NCBI GenBank assembly: GCA_049999725.1
Contig: JBNGIS010017702.1
Span: 1 to 35,030, forward strand
Origin: Haplomitrium mnioides
Lineage: Eukaryota; Marchantiophyta; Haplomitriopsida; Calobryales
Direction: 5' to 3'
DNA: 35,030 bases
The translations under genes and the position numbers were made by a program. Each line of letters opens with the position of its first letter. The first letter of the stretch is position 1. The notes beneath the pieces were generated by a model. It saw only the letters and a list, made by a program, of their open reading frames with translations, was not told the origin of the DNA and searched no databases. Below, piece after piece: positions 29,080 to 35,030 of the stretch.

Positions 29080-29229
29080 TTTTTTTTTCGTGACCGAAAG
29101 CAAACAACTTTATTTACTTTCAAGCATCAAAGGTACAACTGCGGCCAGCAATCAGGCCGAGCGGCAAAACCAACAACCATTCAATCCCTTTCAGGATCTA
29201 GCCTGGTAAACCAAAGTAACCTTATACCC

Positions 29230-30104
29230 TCAATCCAGATTACTACTAACATTCAGATTCCAGTAAACACTGTCTTCATCACGTATACAAAGCAAGTGCC
29301 TGGCGCCCCAGGTTCTGTCAAAGGTTTTAAGAATGTTATCTCTCTTATCTTCATTATGAGCCTTCATCCAGTCTCTGCAAGCATCACGCCAAGCTTTCTT
29401 TCCGTACTCAACCAGTCTCATCCAGATTTTTTTTTTCAAGCAGTACATATCCATGTGTGACTTCTCAAAAACTATAGTGTTTCTAGAGAGCCATATGGAG
29501 TAAAGTACTATTCCTCTTAGTAAGGACCAGATCTCTTGAGCTACGACCAGTGCTTTAGGTTTTCTGTCGCCTAGGATGCATTGCTGCGAGGTTGGTTTCC
29601 ACCTTTTAGTGTTCTCCCAAATGGAGAACACTAATCTGTTAATGATATTCCCTGCCCATTTCCAGATGGTGTTGATCCTAGACAAATCCAGAAACAGTGA
29701 ATGAGATCTTCCAGTACGTCCTCCTTGCAGCAGATACAACTTGCACCAATCTCAAAGCCAGGCTTTTCTGTCTTTTTCCTGAAGCTCCCGACTTGCACAC
29801 CTCTTTGGACTATAAGCCACATTAACTTGGCCTCTTTTGCTGATCTGCTCGCATTCCATATATCAGTCCATCTGAATGAGTATGTAGAGTCGATTGAACC
29901 ATGTGCTTTCCAGCGTTCCAGAACCGGAATGATTGTAGATGGCCGGTCCAAGATGAATCGATGGCCTTTCTTGGTGGAATAGCTGCTGAGGGGGGAGTTA
30001 TCTTTCCAGACCCACATTCCAGGGTCCCAATCTCCCTCTCCGATAACTGATCCAAGTATTTTACACTCAGCTTTCTGATCTTTGGTCACTGAGCAGACTC
30101 TCAT
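29230..30104 (-). pseudogene. L1 ORF2 C-terminal region with zf-RVT-type motif
   Basis: Two overlapping frames. The segment 30104-29631 includes GDWDPGMWVWKDNS, then SAKEAKLMWLIVQRGVQVGS and CICCKEDVLEDLIHCFWIC, a C-x2-C-x8-H-x4-C pattern matching the zf-RVT domain found after RT in plant L1s. The segment 29739-29230 continues with the family's last part (EIWSLLRGIVLYSIWLSRNT, RLVEYGKKAWRDACRDWMKA) and the stop at 29230. A single frame change near 29690 links them. Confidence 0.85.
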
Positions 30105-30917
30105 TTACCTCATAATCACTGAAAGAGGAAGCTGGGGTCGAGATCCTTCTGCCAGCATCATATCCATTGGGGTGACAAAGAACCATGAGCGTGAATGGGG
30201 TAGCGCAGAAGACTGAATCATGCTTCCCGCCTTCAGATCAGTATCAGCACTCCACAAGGATATTGTAACCGGGTGTGTCTCCAGGGCAGATGTGAAAACT
30301 CTGGTCCAGTCTCCTTTTCTTATGTGGCCTGGCCCCTCAAGTAGGAGTGAAACCCACCTGTCAGGGATCTTAGCAATCAGGTCATACCATTTCCGCTCAT
30401 GTCTTTTGTGAAGCTGGTATCGTTCTTGCACCTCTGCCCACTCGAGGAACTCGTATGTTTGGCGATTCCATAGGTCCCCAATCACCTTGATCCCTGCCTG
30501 AGACCATCTCAAGGCTGGCCAGCTCTTGTTTGCCGCCAGCAGTGAATTATCTCCCAGTTTATTCCACCAGATGTTTATGCTCACCACCTCTTCAAAAGAC
30601 TCAGGAGCCTTCTGTTTGATGGATCTTTTTAGCACCGATGGATCAATCAAGGAGATTGTGCCTTTGTTGAGCTCAACACTGAACCATTGTCATCTAACAG
30701 CTTCTGAGATCATGGCTGTGTAGTCTTTTGCAATCCACTTCCAGCAACATTTGTAGAATTCGCTAGGGAGACCATCTGGTCCTGGAGACTTAAGCCCTCC
30801 CATGCTAGCCAAGGCCTTCATGTACTCTTGTTCACTGGGAGGGTCTTCCAGCATGGTCCGCTGCGCAGGGGAAATGTGTGAGGGGATGTGCCTGAGTGTC
30901 TCTTCTTGGGCCATCAC
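30105..30917 (-). pseudogene. L1 RT start fused to post-RT region by deletion
   Basis: The segment 30917-30690 encodes SEQEYMKALASMGGLKSPGP and DGLPSEFYKCCWKWIAKDY, RT blocks 0-1, and continues towards NKGTISLI, which in intact L1s opens the next RT block (I-P-K). At that point (about 30655) the sequence jumps to PSVLKRSIKQKAPESFEEVV, which belongs after the RT palm and thumb. Motifs A to E, including F/Y-A-D-D, are gone. The segment 30650-30105 is the post-RT region, with FLEWAEVQERYQLHKRHERK and WTRVFTSALETH. Confidence 0.8.
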
Positions 30918-31305
30918 TCTAAGCGGATCGTCTGTCCTGCGGCTAAAAATAGTGAACCAATAGTCTACTAACCTTTTTTCTTTGTCCTTCCATTCGACAA
31001 GCTCTTCTTGTGCAGGCCCCTTCAGTTCTACTATCTCAGGTGAAGCTTTCTATTCCTGGTGAGAGCTGAAAAAGAACTTGTTCATTTTATCCCTTCTTCA
31101 AACCACTTGGCACTTGAGCGGATCCTGGCTCCTTTGGCTCTGTAATCTTCAAAGAACTCTGGAGCTATCATATGTCTATCTAGCTCCTCTTGGAGAAGAG
31201 TGTTATTTTGGTCTTCCTCAATCTGAGCTCTTAGAGTATTTACTTTGCCCCTGAGCATCACTTCTTCTGCTCTCCTGAGGTAGGCTTTTCTAAACCCGAA
31301 TTCTC

Positions 31306-32212
31306 TCAGCCATTTAGTGATTCTGCTGACTGCCTTATCCCACCATTCCGATTGCCCGTCAGCTCCTTCGGTTGGTCTTGGTCCAACTTAGTGATTACTG
31401 AGGGATCTTCGAGGTGGGAGACATTGCGCCTGAAAAAACTAGTTTTGAGAGCTGAGTGACCCTTGAACATTAACGTCATTGATACAGGAAGATGGTCAGA
31501 GCGTGACAAGCCCCCCACATTGATGACCTTGGCCCTGTAGGACTGATGCAAGAGACCTGCTGGGATGTAGAATCTATCTAGTCTCGCAAGTATTCTACCT
31601 CTTTGCTGATTGCTCCATGAGAACTTCAATGCACCCGATGTTGCTTGGAATGGGTCTGTTATTCTCAGGAAAGCTATTAGATCACTCCAAGCTTGGAGTT
31701 CCAGACCTCCTAGGCTGTGGCCATTGCCACCCCTCCGGTCCCATCGGTGTTCCACCATGTTAAAGTCGCCTCCCATGATCCAGTTCCTATCTTGAGGAAG
31801 TGAGTGTAGGAGCTCAGTCCACATCCTCCGCCTCTCACTGGCAAGGTTAGGAGCATAGATGTTGAGCACGCCAAATTTCTCTCCTGGCAAGCCATCCAAA
31901 TGTATCTACAAAGCACGACCATTGCATAGAGAGTAGTTTCCTTTGTAGAATGGAGCCATTTTATCTGATACACCGATACCCACCCCACCCTTCCCTTGGA
32001 TCTCTCTGAGTAGACCAGATCTCTCCACGAGGCCAGAGCAGTTTCCGAAGGAACTTACCTCTGGGTCCACTCAGTTTGTGTTCTTGAATAAATAGGACAT
32101 TGATGCACGGCTTGAAATTTTTTATGAAATTGGTAATTGCTTCCCTTTTGCATTTGTCCTTACCAATCCCTCTGACATTGTAGCTAAGGAATTGGATCTT
32201 CATGGAGAACAA
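31306..32212 (-). pseudogene. L1 ORF2 apurinic endonuclease domain, frame-shifted
   Basis: It starts MKIQFLSYNVRGIGKDKCKR (from about 32200) with LFIQEHKLSG, the N-terminal strands of an APE-type endonuclease. The frame changes near 31970 and 31890. It continues with FGVLNIYAPN, RNWIMGGDFNMVEHRWDRR, RLDRFYIP and SRSDHLPVSM. The NIYAPN, GGDFN and SDHLP motifs hold the catalytic residues of L1 endonucleases and all are present. Broken frames make it inactive as it stands. Confidence 0.85.
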
Positions 32213-32454
32213 GATAGAGGGCTAGCCATCAAATCTTCCTTATCGAGAATGTCTTCCAGCACATTGATGCCTGAACCATCCAAGATCGGAGAATTCTGAG
32301 GTTCCAGATCTAGGATGCCAAGGGTGGCAGCTTGAGGAGCAGCTGGGGACGGAAACTTGCCTGCCTGAATATGCTGTGCAATAGGAGTAGCAGTAGCTGC
32401 GTCTTCGGTACCTGACACCTGTGGTGGTCAACTCCTGATGTTCCATCTTACAGA

Positions 32455-33486
32455 GGGCCTCTCCTCCGATTTCCCCTTGTTTCGGAGGGTGGGCTCGGGA
32501 GTCTTGAGGAGCTAGGAAGGGGCTCTCCTAGTGTAACGGCATGTCACCTTCCTCCATTCTCCATCCAGTTCTGATGTAGGGGACACAGACTGCTCCTCGC
32601 AGATGGAGGAAATGAAAGGAGCATCAGATGGAAAACTAGACCTGTCCTCTACCAGGCTTCCTGTCTGTCCCTTGGAGGGGATATCTGACGAGAGCACAGG
32701 ATGGGGACTATGGCAACTGGCTTCCTCTTCAGGATTGGAGGGTTGTGTCTGTTGCGAGTTCAGGCAGGCATCCTTCCCATGACAGTTGACTTTGCTCTGG
32801 TTTTGCCAGCATCTGTGTGTTGAGGCTACTCTTAGGGGCAGTACTGATGGAGACTTCATCACAGAGGAAGCTGCTGGGGTCGAGGTCCCAGGCCAGTCCT
32901 CGAAAGCCCTGGAGGGACCTCCGGCCCTTCTTGCTGGGGAGGCGCTTAAGGTGGCTTGGGTTGTCATGACCATCTTAGCCTTCCCTTTGTTTTTTTTTTT
33001 TGGCCGAAAGCAAACAACTTTATTTACTTTCAAACATCAAAGGTACAACTGCGGCCAGCAATCAGGCCAAGCGGCAAAACCAACAACCATTCAATCCCTT
33101 TCAGGATCTAGCCTAGTAAACCAAAGTAACCCTATACCCTCAATCCAGATTACTACTAACATTCAGATTCCAGTGAACACTGTCTTCATCACGAATACAA
33201 AGCAGATGCCTGGCGCCCCAGGTTCTGTCAAAGGTTTCAAGAATGTTATCTCTCTTATCTTCATTATGAGCCTTCATCCAGTCTCTGCAAGCATCTTAGC
33301 CTTCCCTTTGTCTCTAAGTATCTCCCTTTCCTCGCTTGGACCAGCTGGGGATGTGGCCCAAGGGGCAATCTCTGATGAAGTGGTCGAGGCTGCGACACCC
33401 AAGACATCATAGCGAGATGCCGTCATATTCCACTTCTTGGAGGAATCGCCTCCCCCCGGCCCTTTGAGTCCAATAGTGGTCACCAC
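32455..33486 (-). pseudogene. L1 ORF1 C-terminal remnant, interrupted by a nested insertion
   Basis: The upstream piece (33486-33312) reads TSSEIAPWATSPAGPSEERE and KGKAKM. It is then interrupted at the nested L1 copy and resumes downstream as KAKMVMTTQATLSASPARRA through SELDGEWRKVTCRYTRRAPS (32512). The region is rich in S, P and E, like the variable C-terminal tail of plant L1 ORF1. No knuckle or DUF4283 is present. Assignment as ORF1 comes from position upstream of the endonuclease. Confidence 0.7.
32991..33291 (-). mobile_element. Nested, 5'-truncated L1 3' end with 20-bp target duplication
   Basis: It begins at a poly(T) run (from 32991) and matches 29093-29386, the 3' end of the surrounding L1, with about nine substitutions over about 283 bp. 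It is bordered by catcttagccttccctttgt at 32971-32990 and again at 33292-33311, a perfect 20-bp direct repeat. The insert holds only the last coding part and the 3' UTR. This is textbook target-primed reverse transcription with 5' truncation, carried out by an active relative. Confidence 0.95.
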
Positions 33487-33500
33487 TCCCTCAGAGGTGT

Positions 33501-34399
33501 CGAATCATTCTAATTTTTCTAATTAACTAACATCTCCTCCTCCTATTCTATTCTATTCTGTTCTATTCTCCCTTTGTTTTCCTCCTCTCTTTACTTCTTT
33601 CTCTTTCATCCCGGGTTTTGTTTTGTGTGTGTGTGTGTGTGTGTTTTTAAAGAATATAAAATATAATAAATAAATAAATAAATTTTCATTTGTTTCTTTT
33701 TTAGGTTATGGTAGCTTCAGAGGGCAGTGCTAGCCAACATTATGCCTACGTTTTCCCACCACTTCCGGAATAGTGACAGAAACGTAGGACTTTAGTTTTG
33801 CCTTTGGCATATCCACGGCTGGGAACTGACGAAGTCTGTGGTAAAGTAGTAGTAATCTGTCAATACTACTCATAATGCTGCTTTGAGGTCTATGGCAAGT
33901 GCTTGACAAACACTATGCGCATCACCGCACTTCTCCTCTAGTTAGCTAGCTAGTTAGTTAAATTTTTATTTTTTAATTTAATTTAATTTTTAAACTTTTA
34001 TTTTATTTAATTTTTTAACTTTTATTTAATTTTTGGGTTTCTTCTGCTTTATTTTTGTTTTTTGATTGGGGTGGAGGTTGGGTTGTTAATCTTTTCAATC
34101 TTCAGTACAGATCATCTTGATTAACTTTATGATTGGCTACCTTAGTTTGTAAGTATGGAGTTCTCTAAATACTTATAAAGATATATCTTTCAGTCACTTT
34201 AGCGGATGTTCTGCATCCAAGTAGTGACCAGCTGAGTTCTTTACGTATATCTTTTGGGTGCATGAGGCCCCTTCAGCTACTTTTATGGTTTACTTTAGTT
34301 ATCTTTATATCAAGATGATGTTGCTGTAAGTATTGTGAGATTTCTTTGTCCTCAGGTGGTGTCTGTATTCCTTCCTTTCCCCTCTGCCCCCTCCCCTTG
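33501..34399. other. AT-rich intron sequence without a gene
   Basis: It contains an ATTCT-like run (33543-33568) similar to the tail of the plus-strand LINE, a (GT)n microsatellite (33624-33644), an (AATA)n run (about 33660-33682) and a T/A-rich low-complexity stretch (33958-34040). No protein or RNA family is recognised in either strand. Confidence 0.6.
33624..33644. repeat. (GT)n microsatellite
   Basis: About ten uninterrupted TG dinucleotides, followed by a T run and an A/T-rich (AATA)n tract. Confidence 0.9.
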
Positions 34400-35030
34400 T
34401 TGTGGATGTTATGTTTCAGTGTTCTTTCTAGCTCTTGCTGTTGTAGTCAGGATTGTCCTTTCTCAATTCGCATTTTTCCAGTCATGCATGTTCTTTGATT
34501 GGCCGGTTGTAGTCTATCTTTTGTCCCTTGAGGGAGCCTTACTATTAATTGTACTTATGGTTCTTTGATGGGCCAGTTGTAGTCTATCTTTTGTCCTTGT
34601 AGGGAGTCATACCTTTAATTATACTGATGACCAGTATGACCTTTATGTTTTAGAGTCCATCTCTTTCTGACAGTTTCGTGTTAGTTTTAGAAGTAACCAA
34701 GTTTAGGTGACAAAATAATAATAATAATTTTTTGATTACTTGATTTAAAAAAAAATAAAAATAAATAGATAAATAATTTTAATGCTTGTTGTTCCACTTT
34801 TCTGTTTTCATTTGTTGTGTAGGTTGGACTTTAGGTTGTTGCTCTCAGCTTGTACTGTTTTTAGTTAGGATTGTCCTCTCTTAGACTTTCTAGGCTCTCA
34901 TTGTTCCAGTCATGCATGCTCTTTGTTTGACAGGTTGAAGTCTATCATCTTCCCATTAAGGGAGTCATTCAAATGTTAGACACGTGATCAGTTAGCTATG
35001 TTTAGGGTCTGTCTCCTTCTTTACAGTTTA
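34400..35030. repeat. Direct repeat of about 200 bp at the window end, with an inner 70-bp duplication
   Basis: The block 34410-34660 (cagtcatgcatgttctttga, then ggttgtagtctatctttt, agggag and later gagtccatctctttc) recurs diverged at about 34825-35030 (cagtcatgcatgctctttgt, ggttgaagtctatcatcttc, agggag, ggtctgtctccttc). The first copy has an inner tandem duplication of 70 bp, with units at 34491 and 34561. The second copy runs off the window. There are no coding features. Confidence 0.75.

Larger units (their letters stand above)
29080..33500 (-). mobile_element. L1-type LINE with internal deletion of the RT palm
   Basis: Read right to left: ORF1 C-terminal remnant (33486-32455, interrupted by a nested insertion), ORF2 endonuclease (32212-31306), RT start (30917-30690), post-RT region (30650-30105), zf-RVT-type C-terminus (30104-29230), a short 3' UTR with AATAAA, and a poly(T) run (29080-29088). 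The 5' part of ORF1 (DUF4283 and knuckle) is missing, so it is 5'-truncated near 33500. The catalytic RT palm is deleted at about 30655-30690. No matching target-site duplication was seen at its outer ends. Confidence 0.88.
17603..35030 (+). other. Probable GCS1 intron 8, at least 17.4 kb, filled with retroelements
   Basis: Exon 8 ends with a strong donor (at|gtaagt) and the following exons encoding the catalytic domain are not found. I looked for later family motifs such as GYFYG, the WDEGFH-type block and the C-terminal EHYD block, and saw none on the plus strand. The simplest reading is a single long intron extending past the window. Alternatively, the gene is truncated here by rearrangement or mis-assembly. 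Unique-looking intron sequence is at 17603-18500 and 33500-35030. Confidence 0.6.

Noticed and set aside
33708-33775. Possible exon after a tttttttag acceptor-like site
   Set aside because: The translation is short, ends at a stop and does not match glucosidase I. There is no donor to support it.

Overview
The window is nuclear DNA of a land plant with a repeat-rich genome. The one host gene I recognise is the plant form of processing alpha-glucosidase I (GCS1/KNOPF, GH63), in exons with clean GT-AG introns. Everything else I can identify is retroelement debris: Ty3/gypsy, Ty1/copia, L1-like LINEs with plant-type ORF1, and a second LINE lineage ending in an (ATTCT)n tail. Large introns and deep nesting fit a fern, lycophyte or gymnosperm better than a compact angiosperm genome, but I cannot name the species. 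A 10-N gap with duplicated flanks marks this as a draft scaffold.

Layout. 1-605: minus-strand LTR fragment (called LTR-A here) with a 25-bp tandem repeat. About 605-3190: decayed minus-strand Ty3/gypsy element (gag, protease, RT, RNase H; no integrase). 3235-4270: Ty1/copia 5' end (initiator-Met primer site, leader, gag) cut off after gag. 4271-4377: short dispersed repeat R1. 4378-7937: GC-rich, gene-free, with 49-, 124- and 38-bp tandem repeats. 7938-14370: plus-strand Ty3/gypsy element of Athila/Tat type with a putative 5' LTR, three zinc knuckles, protease, RT, RNase H and integrase, broken by stops and frameshifts. 14371-14461: second copy of R1. 15135-17602: GCS1 exons 1-8.

From 17603 to the window end I see no further GCS1 exon. 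Exon 8 ends at a good splice donor and the catalytic half of the enzyme is missing, so the rest of the window is best read as one intron of at least 17.4 kb. It holds: (i) a minus-strand LINE (18503-18792 plus 21447-23709) split by a plus-strand copy of the same family (18793-21446) with an open 665-codon RT frame; (ii) two minus-strand L1-like units that carry ORF1 and a 3' UTR but no ORF2 (23857-26372 and 26373-about 28330), the first split by an 898-bp solo LTR with a 5-bp target duplication; (iii) a minus-strand L1 (29080-about 33500) that lost its RT palm and carries in its ORF1 a 5'-truncated copy of its own 3' end, flanked by a 20-bp target duplication; (iv) AT-rich sequence with a microsatellite and a roughly 200-bp direct repeat.

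Apart from GCS1, an ER enzyme that starts N-glycan trimming, no genes here act together. I found no CRISPR, tRNA, rRNA or operon-like system. The interest lies in the nested insertion history, the ORF1-only LINE family, and a long inverted repeat inside the transcribed intron of an essential gene.
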